Made by a program: the position numbers and the translations under genes
Source: Urechis unicinctus
Taxonomy: Eukaryota; Annelida; Polychaeta; Xenopneusta; Urechidae
NCBI GenBank assembly: GCA_034190875.2
Contig: CM067344.1
Coordinates: forward strand, 23,353,606-23,417,605
Direction of reading: 5' to 3'
Length of the DNA: 64,000 bases
The notes under the pieces: generated by a model
Told to the model about the DNA's origin: nothing
Databases searched by the model: none
The model's input: only the letters and a program-made list of their open reading frames with translations
In this document: positions 23,561 through 36,540 of the stretch, one piece after another
How positions within the stretch are numbered: position 1 is the first letter of the stretch
Layout of the letters: the number at the start of each line of letters is the position of its first letter

Positions 23561-26386
23561 CAAGTCATTTTTAGTCTCCTGGTGGAATACATAACAATTT
23601 ATCGCACAATTCGTCGCATGATACAAATGCCAGGCTTTCGTGTAACCCTTTGACCACACACTTACAGATCAACTCTAGCATCAAGATAAAACTATTTGGG
23701 GACTAGCATGCCGTGGAATATAAAACTTGTGACCCACGTGAATGAGGTGACCCACTTGACTGGGGAAAAGCAATTAAGTAGATGGGTTTGCAAGCATTCT
23801 TCAAAACTCATTTTTAACCTCTTCGTCACTGATTGACCGCAAAATTCCTAAAGCGATTTACATCGTGGGGCTGCCAGCATAAACTGATAATGCTAAAAAC
23901 AGGTTCCCATGAAATTTAAACCTATCGAACAACATAGTGTGACGTCTGTAACATCACACATGACGGTCTTCATTGGCTCACTTCCAACTCTGATTTTTCG
24001 GAAATAGCTATGTCTAAGTCAATCATATATAACACTCCCCCCTCACTTTATGTTGTTAATATATCATTCAGTTGTCAATGTGTCAATCATCGGTCACGTC
24101 CGAATTATTTTTCAGATAAGACGCCTGATTGCATTAAATATGAAACTTTCATTTACACCAAGCGTAGTTCTTTAATGGTTACTACAAAAAGAAACACAAA
24201 GAGTAAACAATTTTGACGCCAGGATTGTATTGTTTCATTGATTCATATTAAATCGAAGTAATCTGGAGCTGCCATTGCCTGGACTGTCTAAGCCGTTCAA
24301 TTGGATCCCATCCGTACTCCATACAGTGACTGGTTTCACCATGCAACCCACTTCTCGACTACAATGCAATGTAGAAACATTACAGCGCAGTGGGTCATTT
24401 GACAGCGCATGTATACGACGCCATTACTTTTTCGTAATCGTCCATGACTCGTTTTTTGTGTTAATTTTAACACTATATACCCCGACAACCGCTTTCTGGG
24501 TGTTTTGTCACGACAGCTGCATTCGTAGACTCTCGATTATATGGTTTCTGAAACGACCCCGTCCTTCATTACCTGGGAGAGCGGCCCTCAGTTAACATTC
24601 TTCCGGTTTTGTGTAATTGATAAAAATTATCCTTGTCGGGGCAAAATCGGTCAGGCGGTCAAGGCAGCTAACTTCATGTACTGTCGAGACACACCAAAGT
24701 GCAAAATTTACTTGGTTTTTGTACAAACCCATTTAAGCTATCCGCCTGTTGTCTTACAATCTGCTTGTAGACCGACTGGAAGTAACTGCTTCTGAGGTTG
24801 CGTACATGCCTCCTATGGGCGAAGAACTTTGAATTTGAGTTAAAGGCATGTGTATATGGATTCATATTTTCCAACTATGTGTCACACTCTGACTAATGTT
24901 TAAAACTGAGAAGCAGTGGCACTGCGAGATCATATTGTCAACACCGCGTGTGATCTAAGAGTAAGCTTAAAGACGATACGTTTTCTGCGCGCGACTTCAT
25001 AGCGTGACGATCAGAAACGCAAGGAAGAAAAGGTTTTATCAGATAAAAAACAGCCTCTGCTTTTTCAATCTTATACAGCAAAACGTTATGGCATTTATAT
25101 ACTGTCTCGATAATGGCACGAGTGGTCGGCGATTTAATCACGTAACTACAAAGGCAATTGGCGACCAATAATTTTATGTCAGATGATATACCACAAACCA
25201 TGTTTGATCAGTTAGATACTTAGTGATGCTGTGAATTTAGAGGTGGTTCTTTCGGTGATGTAATAAGCACAAAGATCCCCAATCCTGTCGTCAACACGAC
25301 GCTTGCTGAAATGTGCACAGTTTCAGTAACAGCATAATAAGTGTAGCTTTTTGAAAAACCTTGATCTTCCTATTAGCGCATTTACACCAAATGTACTGAG
25401 AGAGCATCTGTGAGTATCTACGGATTCGCTAAATATGGCTATGATAACCAAGAAAAGAGTGCCACCTGAAACTCGATGCACCTCAGTAGCTGAGGATGGT
25501 TAACCAAGTCGATATGTGATCCGGCTTGTGGTCTGTTCAAGCTTCTTGCTGCTCTGTATTCTTTATTAAACGTGACAGTAAGAACTCATACATCTTATTT
25601 GTTAACACAGCGGACTATTTATGTAGGTCATTTTGTACATTGTTTTATGTTTCATAACACATACGAGTATCCATAAATAAATCTTCCTTATCATCATTCT
25701 TATATCACATATATTGTGTTAATTATTCCATCTCAAACATTTTATACGTGGCATAATACTTCATAACACAGTATTTGTCATATAAAAATGTAATCTGAAT
25801 TATCACGCCAGCATTGTTATATTCCTACGTCATGTCATTGATACCGTTTTACGCTGTATATCTCAATAGCACATTTCTTATACCAGTGGACACAACCAAT
25901 GCATAGCGGAGCTTACTTAGACTCGTACGATAGTCAATTGTAGTGATGGAGACTTAGAATCTATTCCTTTGAGGAAACATGGAAAGATTCATTCGAAAAA
26001 CACAGATGGGCATAAAAAGGACGTATTGCACGATTCAAGCAGTCATGCTTGCATATAATTGACATATCATCGTCAGATAATGCTCAAACAACAGAAATTA
26101 TTATACAAAGGTACAAAAAGCGTTTGCTTAGCACTTGTACATTCGAGGTTATAAGCCCCTTATACAACCACGACACCATAGGGATTTAGCAAATGTACAT
26201 TCTATCCTTTTATTCATTTTACGCCAATGATAACGATCCGGTTGTATATGGCCATATATGTTTTGTGAATACAAAGTCACTGTTATGCAGAAATAATGTT
26301 AAGAAAGTACTGTAATTATTGTTGCATTGATGTCTCTGTTTTTATCTTAAGAGATCGGTTATTCTATACCGATTGTATTTTCTACA
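23561..26386 (-). other. 3' flank of NOX copy B
   Basis: Reverse-complement counterpart of 14044-17400. No gene is supported. It contains the recurring 66-codon frame at 24674-24874 (minus) and an AATAAA (minus) near 25563-25568. Compared with D it lacks the polymerase-like stretch. Confidence 0.5.
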
Positions 26387-29300
26387 TTAGAAATGTTCCT
26401 GTGCAAATAAGAAGCCCCGTTTCATGCAGTGTTGTTTCAACTCCTTGCTCAACACAGGCGATCCACAGAAGAACATCTTCACTTTACCTTTATTTGCTTG
26501 AGCTAGGTTATCGAACACCTGAAAAAATGAAGAATAATTTTAGAAATCACAAGCAGCCGCGTTGATAAGATGGAGCTGTTTATAAATTTTCTGAGAGGTG
26601 ATATGATTCAACAGGTAATAAGATATAAGAGAAAAAGGATAAAAATCACAGGTATAATGTGAGCTAATCATATATATAAAATGGTTCAATCACAATTTAT
26701 TTACTTAGATGTAGTCATTCCTCTCCACTTACGACTATATTATTGCCTAATTAACATATTATGATATGGTCGACCAGTTAACAATGAACCTTACCCCTTT
26801 TTGAGATGTGATTTTTAGATCAACACATCGTGGCAAACAAACAAGGAGCCGATCACGTGTGGAGCAAAGATAGCTGTAAAAAGTTTGTGAGCTTGCTGGG
26901 TGGCTACCTTACATTGTGCTATGCCTAAGGGCAGATTTTTCTTACTTTATTGAGGACATGCTAGGGAGAAGTTAAGGTCTCTTTACAAGCACTTGTGATG
27001 ATTTGTTTGAAAATGCATTCAAGCCGTGGATCAGGCTTGATAGGGACGAGTGGGAGAAGACAAAATGAGCAGTTACATTGTTCCAGTCAGGTCGACCCGC
27101 CTGAATTCTGGTTTTCAGACCCGTCATGATATCTTTGTTTTCTTGCTTGTGTAAGATTTCAAGAGCCATTTGCAAACCCAGTCCTTTAATGTCATTCTTG
27201 GACAAGGCTGACGTCATGTACATCTAGAATAAAAACAAATATGGTTCAATGACGAATAGTTTTGCACCAAGAAGTATTGACAAATTGCCCCCTGGTATAT
27301 GAATCATAATATTCGTTCCTTTGGACTGAAGCAGTAGCTTTATAACACATGTGTAGTCTACTTGAAAAAAAACGATACTATATACCGAAATAACATAAGT
27401 CGCACATCCTTATTGAATGAATATATCGGTTCATTAAATATGAATAACATTATTTTTATCGCCGACCAATCTTTGATAAAATCTTGATACCTGCATTTGG
27501 AGAAAATCTTCTGAACTTGCACTCGTTTGCTGTAGTTCTAGCTGGGCCAATAACCGAATAAACCATTCAAAACTTTTCTGGTCTCGGTTGATCCAAATAA
27601 AGTCCACCTGCAGAATAAAATCAAAAATATATAACATCATTCGACCACATCCAAGTTACTCATAAATCATAATAAATACAAAGTCATTCAATTAATTAAT
27701 TAATTGATTGATTGATTGATTGATAATTTGTTATCTATTAATCCAGAACCTTGGGGGTCTCTTGTTGAGAATTGAAATAGAAATGACATGCGATTTTGGA
27801 TAATACAACAGTTTTGTCAAACTAAAGGGGCGAAAATTGCACAGCCAAAGACTACGTCCTCAAACTAATCGGTATTTTCTTTAATTGCAACACGCAAGTT
27901 TTCCTGACCCTGCGTAGTTTCATGCTGGACTTGGGTATCTCCCCGTACCAGTGCTGATCACAGTGGGGGCACGTCACCATTGAGGCTGCGTAGCGGTACA
28001 TTACACTCTGTAAGATAGAGGCGAAAGGCGTGACACCTATGCCACAGGCCACCAACACTGCATGCTCGGTGTCGAATATATCCCGGGTTGGAGTTCCGAA
28101 CGGCCCGTCAATGTACACCTGAGGAACGGATTTAAACTGTATCATGGGAAGGAAGCTTGGTTTATTGTTAAATTATTGTAAATTCCGCATACTAAGTGGA
28201 TGATGAGCAACTGTCATTTGTTGTTTCTCGTTAATAAGCAAAATTCTAAATTTTTTTCACGCTAAATATATAGAGACTCGTAGGACCATGTGATTGAGAG
28301 GTTACGGAGAGAGAATCAGTGATATTTGTGACCTTCATGATTGCAGGTTTTTTTACTAGACTAAAATCAGTTACAGTTGTAAATTTTTCATTTCCTCATA
28401 ACTGACATGTTTATATAATGCTGTAATCAAATCAAAGCCATAATTATCTCTAAAAATGCAAGAAGAACGACCAATAACTGTCATCACGACGTAAGCAGCA
28501 AAGCTAATCGGCTCCTTGGCCTAGTATTTAATGTGTGTGACCCTCACGACAACAAGGGGTTTTTTTACAGAGAAAAATGTCGATATATGTCATTCATGCA
28601 TTTCTCTTTTCCTTACTGATATATTCATATTGACATTTGAAAAATTAGAGCCATTGGCTTAAGCCATTTCGTCGAACAAACGCCTTTATTCGTGTGGTTG
28701 AATATAGATTATTGATAGCCAAGAAAAACTACCAAAAATGATCACTTACCTCAACCTTGACCTTTTTTCCATGGCTGTCACTTGACGACTTCCCAATCTG
28801 TGGTGGCATCATAACAAACACAATTAAAATAACCATTCAAAAAGCCACAAAATAGAACATATCCGGGAAAATATATTGTTATCTTTCCCTACCTTGTCAT
28901 GCTGTTCATTGTTAGATCCATTCTCTGAAAAAGAAAATTTGTTTTCTTAACATATCTTAACATTTCCATTGTTTATGTAGTTTGAGTATTAAGGTTGAGG
29001 GTATGACCTAACCGTTGTCAGAGCCTGATGCAGGAATGCCATTTTCCATGCTATCAAACGAGGGATTATAGAAACCTTCTTTGCCTCTGTATTCCCGTAC
29101 ATTGTTGAAATACTCGTATACTTTTCCAGTCCAATGACCAGCAGATCGGATATGTAGCCACAGTTCACCTACAATCACATCACAAACAAACATGGAAAGT
29201 ACGCAGAAGTTAATCATTTACTTATCAGCAGTGCTATCATTGAATGGTAATTTCCACACACAAAAAAGGATGCAATAAACCGATCTCTGATACAATATGA

Positions 29301-32300
29301 TATAAAATAGCTCGAATTGTATTAGTCCAATAAAAACTTTCTCGTTGCATGGTCGGAGAACGATTGCAATTAATTCGGCCGTGATGTTCTCTGATTGATG
29401 TTGATCTCAGACTATTGAGCTTACCCTCAAATTCAGGTGCACTGCTAATGGTAAACGGATGCCATTCATGAGTCGCTATATCAGGTATGTTGAGGAAGAT
29501 GTAATCACCTGGCTTAAAGCGCGCGTATTCTGGCTTAGAAATGACTAGATGGGTTACCTTAAGCAAAATTAAGAAAATTTGAGATAATTGCATACACTAC
29601 AATCCACCAACTTGCCATTACATTATAATCTGAATTCTATGATAATTAAGTTCAAACGAGAAGATGTTGCATACCAAAGAGGCGACTTACTTTTGATGGT
29701 AATAAATGGACTTCTGTGACATGCATTTGGCCATACTTGTAAAGCTTCATGGGTTTAGAGCGCCAAATTCTCTCCAGAATGTACACAAATCCAGGAGCAG
29801 CAAAGAAGAGGCCGAAGCGAGGTGCGTGAAGAATGAGGAGAAGCCAGAAGATGAAGCAGAGCATGTGGGTCCAGTAGAATACCTGCTCAGACACAACTCA
29901 TTACTAGTGAATGTCCAAGAACAGCATTTCTGGTCAATGTCTGTGATCGATGTTTCGTGTCAATTAATACGATTATTAAATTCCGCTAACGGGAACATAT
30001 ATAAGATTGACAGAAACCATCACGTACAGAAAGCAATGAGTCCTTAGCACATTCGCACATATAAACTCTTTGTTTATAGAAACATGTTAATAGAAATATT
30101 TTAAAATGTCACCTGAAAGTGGCCACTTCGTCTGACGCAGCCCATGGAACATACAACAATGATAAAAAGAACTATATCCAGCACGACACCAGATATATAA
30201 GCGAACCCTGGCCCAACATAACCAATTCCAGCGCGCAGTGTAAACAAGTACTCCCAGAACTCCAGTTTGGGAGCGTCAGTGACGCTCGACAGGGTGGTTG
30301 AGTTGGAAGATTTTACTACCTCGTTGGAAAAGTACCGATCAATAGCTGGAAACCAGAAACAGATATCTAGCTGTAATCTTGAAGTGAACTTTTACAATAT
30401 TGACAAAACGAATAAAGTTATTTGATGAAAATTGTTATCTAGCATTTATCACACGCAAAATAAAAGTTAATTGCAAATTTGATCCACAATACCTATATTT
30501 CCAAGGTGAGCTATTGTATGTCCCACACTTAGCAGAGCAATCATCAGCCCGACCATCTTGTGGAACATGGTGCTGTGGTCTATAGGAAGGTAAGTCCCCA
30601 GTTTAGTGTTCCTTAACCAACTCAGACAGGTCCTCAACATAAGCACAACCACAAACGCACAGTTGAAGTTGAGCGCCATACCAAATCCTCGCGCGATGAT
30701 CACACAGAAATTAGACTCGCGGTACCTGCAGTGAAAAAAATGAAATTAAAATGCAATTAAATAATCAATAAAGGACCAATCATAGCACACATATAAAAAT
30801 AATTGACAAAACTCGGTCACAATTGTTAACCAAACCAGAATAAAGCTATGTTGATTACGCAATAGCTGATGCAAGGAAATGAATGGCTGTGATGAACAGG
30901 TACGCGAAGAGGAAGATGACTTTTTTCTTGTTGTTCCGAAGATAGCGACGGTTACAATGATACCGGATGAATCCTGGTTTATTTTCTTTTCTTTTGTCCT
31001 CTGGAGGTAAGAGCCACTGGGCCACGCTGTGGGTAAAACAGGGTGGATAAACGAATGAGAAAATGTATCAGAGCATTAAACAAAAGAAGAGCAACCGATC
31101 GATGTATCAAATGCTATCATATCAGTTAGAAAAATACTGTCGAGATAGAGATAACAGTGAAAGTTGTTATGGATGATCTACTTTTAACACAGCACTACTT
31201 TATGAGTTGTAACTCCGTGATAAGTAATGACTTCGGTTCTATGAACTCCATGGACAATTAGTCAAGTTTTATATATCATAATGAATCCTGAATAATTTTT
31301 ATAGGAATGATCTTGTGAGTCATTATAGCGAATACGGTCGCGATGATCATTTTGATATGTCTAATCATTGTGACTATCAACGGGAAGCTCAGAGAAGGGG
31401 TCAGTCATGACTTACACATGGCGCTCATAAAGTTATATTATCGTACAAAATCGAGTCGTTCACTGTTCTGAACACCATGTCCATACTGCTGGATGAACTA
31501 GCGCTCTAACTGCCTCATATCTTGACGTTGGACGCATAGTGTCAGGGGCGTAGCCAGGCTGGAAGGAATATTACGCACAGACGGGGGAGAAATCTACAGT
31601 TCCTAACAGTTAAGTCTAACCCACCTTAGCCTTTGACTTTGATGTCATTTTTTGGCCATATTTATTTTTTCACTTTTCAAATTGATGTAACGCACGTGCG
31701 TAAGTGCGTATCGCTGTCTACGCCCCCTGGTGGCGTCTCTCTGAATCGCACGTGCGTTTGTATGGTACCATAAACGATACATATGTCGGATATAAAAGCC
31801 GTGAAACATTCTACTACCCCTTTGTGAAGTGCGACAGAGTGCGGTTGAAGGACCCCATGTTTTTGTTAAGTGAGTTTGTAGAATACTATATCAAATGAAT
31901 CGTAGGAAATACCGAATCCCAAGCAGTAGGCTAAAATAGATATATTTCACATTGGTCTATCCATATGTAACTTATGAACTCGTTCTCTGGCATAAGACTG
32001 TATCCCTATAAAAACTAAACAACATGACACATGACCCACGGCAAACACTTGGCTGTGATCAGCTACATCATAATGGTCCTACCTGGGTAAATTACCCCGT
32101 CCAGGCTCTGACGTCGTGATAATTTATGAGGCCTAGTAGATACCTGATGGTGAGGTTCTCCATGACCATGGGGTGCCGCTCGAGTTCGGACGCTAGCTTT
32201 TCAAACGTGATCTCGCCGTTGTCGTCTTTATCGGCTGACTTGAAGAGAGCCATGGTGAGTGATTTTATGGCGTCGTCCGAGAGCTGCATGGACGATTCCT

Positions 32301-33082
32301 CCATACACGATCTCAACACTGTCTCAAGTTCGTCAGGGTCTATCGTACCACTTCCTGGAATGGTCAACCCAGATTCATTATTAATGAACACGGCAGAGCG
32401 GGTGTAAATGCCAGCCCATGCACCTAACGTTCACATGATTGACAGAACGATGCTTTATGTTAAAGATGTGTAGCAATAAATGGATTTTCTGGTGAGTGAG
32501 CTGAGCTAACCTACCACAAGAGTATGAAAAATGCTATCATAATTGTTCGTAGAAAGTATTAATATTCCACTAAAATCATTGACGTGCAACATACACAGGG
32601 AAAATGAGGCAAGTTATGGAGATCTGATGCTCTGATAGAAATGATAAACGCCTTTCACACTGTGTGAAAAATACAAAATGACTCACAAAATGACTCACCA
32701 TTCACATCGTACACATCAAAGAGGAATTTGAGTTTCTCCTGTGGAGACCCTTGGGTGAGTTTGACCACTCCATTGGTCAGCTCTTGCAAATCAATTGTAC
32801 CGCTCTTGTCGGTATCAAACAGAGTAAAAAACCTCTCTGCGAAGAATGGCTGAAATATATGATTCGGTCTGCTGATAAGACAGAAACTAACGCAAGTCTA
32901 ATTTTATAGATAGTGCAGTGTATACCTTACGGGTGATATGCTCACCTACCTTTTTGACGTTAAAGGCTGTTTTGAACTCCTGAAACCCGATAGCCTTGTT
33001 CTTGCCAGCTATAATCTTGAACTGTTTTTTTACCCTTTTCAGCCATATTGCCTCTTGATTTTCTTTTTCGGCAACACACTGT
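26387..33082 (-). CDS. NOX5-like: NOX5-like NADPH oxidase copy B, all visible exons open
   Basis: Superoxide-producing NADPH oxidase with Ca2+-binding EF-hands. Minus-strand exons 1-15: 33082-32950, 32849-32699, 32354-32144, 31026-30859, 30725-30493, 30345-30113, 29882-29691, 29557-29425, 29168-29013, 28924-28893, 28797-28750, 28118-27909, 27607-27491, 27223-27077, 26518-26387. Together they give about 764 residues, close to the human NOX5 length, lacking only a short initiating exon. Features in order: EF-hands (DTNKSGTIDLQE, DVNGSGTIDPDE, DKDDNGEITFEK), haem histidines in FHKMVG/GHTIAH and YWTH/LH, FAD motif HPFTISSAP, NADPH motifs GIGVTPFASIL and CGSPVLS, and C-terminal EHF. All introns have GT-AG ends. 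EF4 position 12 is Lys, so Ca2+ binding there may be weak. It is the best candidate for a working copy in the window. Confidence 0.88.
30113..31026 (-). other. Copy B membrane-domain exons 4-6, intact
   Basis: Exon 4 (31026-30859), exon 5 (30725-30493) and exon 6 (30345-30113) are open. Exon 5 has the four residues LPID before HSTMFHKM that copy A lacks. Exon 6 has CTG GAG TTC where A has CTG TAG TTC. The phases 2, 1 and 0 at the exon ends match between copies. Confidence 0.85.
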
Positions 33083-34860
33083 CTAAAAACACAACATGAG
33101 CTATGCAATTATTCATAGATAATAGATTAATGTAAATATAGATTCACATTTGCCTCGTGACTATGTACTGAACGCGGCTCGCTGTGCAAGGTAATAATCT
33201 GCGTGAATATAGTCGATGGCGTTGAAGCACCACCGACCTTTATATTCCCTTATGAACAACCGTTTGCTAAAAAAGACGCTGCATTCCTTTTCACCTGTTT
33301 ACTACAATTTGGCCAATCTTGACTGTATTTGACAGACAGAGTTGCAGACATAACACCTCAGACGCGCTTATTGACCATTCAAATGAAATATAAATTATGT
33401 GCTGTTCATAAAATTTATTCAGCTCAGCGCAACAACAGCTTGGAGAAAGTCATTGCAATAAGCTGAACCACATTATCGGCGCTAGAAATCACCGTAATGT
33501 TTGCCGGTCTCTCTGCTTTGATCATGCATATTATTTGCATAAGTTATTGTGGATCAATGAAAAGGCGTTTGAAGTCAAAAAATGTAAACTTACTCAATCA
33601 TAGTAGCTTTAACTTGCGCTATTCTGAATATATCACTTGCTACGTTGCTTCCAACGATTTATTAGGCTGCACACAACACCAATTTTGAAATGAACATCGA
33701 TCGGAGGGAATCCTCTTTATAAGGAGTGTTTTTTTGCGATTTTCAAACAAGGCGCCCCCACAAAACCTGTATGACGTTGACGTTCTTGGAAAATTGGTAA
33801 AAACCCTGAGGCCTATCCCAGAAGTTGCTAAATACCTTCCTGGTACGTGCGAAAGTCATTTGGATTGGGAATTGATTAAGTAAAAAATACACCTGTAAAT
33901 GATCTTACTTCTCGATCTTTCTGATGATCTGTGCTATTCTAGTATAATCTATTCGAGTAGAGCACTGTTTGAAAGCTTTTATTAAGAAATGTAAGAAGGA
34001 GAAAGGTAAGCAGGAAAGTGGAGCCGGTTTCACTCATGCGTCGACTTAATGTCCCCATATCAAGTAGAAACTGAAAAATAAGGAAAAAAAATGTTGACTT
34101 CCAAATATGGTATCATGTGTTCTGCGCGCCTCTGTACTCGATGTGAAACCGATTCCCCACGCGTAAGGCCACTCCCCAATGCTCAGTGTTGCGTAGGTCA
34201 GTTGAGTGCATACAAATCGACTGTTGAAGCATTTACATTCTGTTGACCAGGAAGGACAGTGTGCTGTTCTGAGCACGTGTGTAATGATAATACAGTTATC
34301 CATAGCCGGCAAATAATTTTTTCCTGTTTCGAAATCACTGAACAATCACTCAGACATAACTTAACACCTTGCCATTGATAAGTCCCTTTATGTCTACTGT
34401 TTAATCATCTGAGCTGACAGTTGTGACATTTCAACGGGCCAATGACATGGCCATTTAACGACTTGACTTTAGCGATTAATAACTGCACAGCACTGATCTG
34501 TAGGTGGCGCTTCTACACAAGAACAAACGCACGTAGGGCTGTTGATCCAACGCAAAACGTCTTTTGATTGGCGGAAACATTGGGGGGGGAGGCGGGGGCT
34601 GGTTCTCTCCTTGGGAAATGGTAGGGGTGTGCCGCCATGGGAAACAAAAACCGGACCATATCTATACCAAGCCAAAGTGAGAAAAGAGAACCGTTTGCAT
34701 ACCAAACCTCGGTAAAAAAAACCATTCATATATAAATTTTTTAAAAGGTCACCAATACATAAACCACAATTTAATGATCCCAAATCATATTAAGACCACC
34801 TCGTGGAGCTGCAAGGAACCCATCCATATACCGAACTAACGATTCAGAATGAAAAAGCAA
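33083..34860 (-). other. 5' flank of NOX copy B
   Basis: Aligns in reverse complement with the 5' flank of A and directly with that of C. No gene is supported. The initiating exon of copy B should lie here or slightly beyond. A G-run (about 34581-34588) sits where copy A has its C-run. Confidence 0.5.
33238..33244 (-). promoter_or_regulatory. Candidate TATA box of NOX copy B
   Basis: Read on the minus strand, GAATATAAAGG lies about 155 bp upstream of exon 1. It is conserved in C (about 52019-52029) and slightly changed in A. Confidence 0.3.
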
Positions 34861-34909
34861 GTTTATTAAGCTTCGCAACTGAAAAAAAAAGTTGATTAGT
34901 TGATTTCTT

Positions 34910-35690
34910 GTACTATGTTGCTACCTCTACAGACAGCATTGCAATGACCTTTTTTATCCCACGCTTGTTACATTTTACCTCCCTTGCAGGACATTGGTCA
35001 CTTAACGCACCATTTGCAGTTTTCTTTTGAAGTGTGAGCTTTACCTTGGCCTTCTGTTGTATGTATAGGTTTTTTTTGTTGAATCGTGACTTTTTCACAT
35101 AGTCAACAGAGCTTGCTTGTGGGCTTATTTGGCTTTTAACAATCTCTTTGTCTTTTTTCGTGCCTCAGCTTGTCGTGCTAGCCGCACATGCTCCAAGGTG
35201 AGGTCTTAATTTGATTGCAGGCGATCTCACAACGCCTTGTTGTTTACCCCCAAAATAATTCTGTCCCTTATCAATTCGCCACGAAGTAAACCATATATAC
35301 AGCTGTCAGCAATCTCATATAGTCTTGTATCTTGAATCAGCTCATCGTAAGATACATTTTCTTCCTCAAAACGTCGAGTTGTAAGGATGGGATCACATTT
35401 TTCTCCCATAGAGTACATTAGTGTACTTCTTGCTCCGAGTTACTTTTTTTTAAAGGTCTATTTTGTTCCGTTAGCGTTCTAATCTTTTTATCCACGATGG
35501 CCACGCCTCAGCAAGCTGTGGGCCAATGGCGCCTGCTAGAGTGATCCGGTAAAAAAGTAAGTTTATTTGAACCACGTCTTTAATTTTCTTGTTTATGCAC
35601 ACTCCTAGTTTTTCGTTGCTGCTTGTGGTTGCTGGAGTGGGAACTAGCCAGAGAAATAACCGGAGCCCAGGAGTAGAGTTCATTTTGTTT
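34910..35690 (-). mobile_element. Decayed Ty3/gypsy gag fragment
   Basis: The minus strand reads GPQLAEAWPSWIKRLER (about 35470-35530), then VLYSMGEKCDPILTT and RGELIRDRIILGVNNKAL (35418-35227), and a broken CCHC knuckle near 34930-34985 (KCNKRG, frame shift, KKGHCNAVCR). The order N-terminal gag, central gag, zinc knuckle fits a gypsy-type gag with an internal deletion and several stops. No protease or RT follows on this side. Confidence 0.6.
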
Positions 35691-36540
35691 ATTGAAGTTA
35701 AGCGTTATAGCTCTGATCTCGATTAGAATCTTTCCACTATTTGTTATTCTCGTGTCTTTGCTAGGTAGCTCTCTAAAAACCAGCGTGTTTAGCCCCTTTA
35801 TCGGGGTTCCGGGCGTCGGATTCCGCCCCTAACCGCTCGATCAGCTGACACCTCATTGGTTCAGGTAAAGCCGACCCGTTCCGCACAGGTCTTGACCCAA
35901 CGGTCCACGTGGGCGTGGATTCGTAAGGAAATTGTACCAGCCACGACTACTTATCAGGGTCACACCCCCACCTTATGGGCGGAGGGTGAACCGGGATAAA
36001 GTAGACATGTCGTACTGAAAATTAAAAGGTGGGTGGGGGGGACTTTAAATGTCATATGAGTTAGATTAATATCATAACACACGCTCTGGGCTATCATTGC
36101 AAGCAGACTTCAGAATCGGGTATGTTGCAATATCAATATTCACACAAAACACTGTATTATTAACTACATGTTATCCAACATCAGTGCCGCTATCAATAGA
36201 GCCAATGCGTAACTTCATACATCGTTCTTTAATTTCAGCTTCATTCACCTTTGCCACCATGCAGTAGCATGCTCTAATATGTATCATCAACATGCCATTT
36301 ATTAGAACTGAACAACGCAAGACAAGACAACTAAGATCACTGGCACTCAAGTCAATTAATTCATTGAGCGCGTTCGGCTGTGTTCGGTTTCACATGAGTT
36401 ATTTTTTCTATTATTATACATGTCACTATCGCTCGGGGGTATTGACTTGTGGCTAAGATCAATTTTTAAAAAGGCACACTAGAAGCCCGTTATGATTACG
36501 TTATTCTGCACATGTGTGAAGTATTCCTGACTCGGGCTTA
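35691..36540. other. Intergenic, no gene seen
   Basis: The GC-richer stretch 35790-36010 ('ggggttccgggcgtcgg', 'ccacgtgggcgtgg') looks like part of a repeat or LTR but has no terminal repeats I could pair. The rest is AT-rich without coding signal. Confidence 0.3.
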
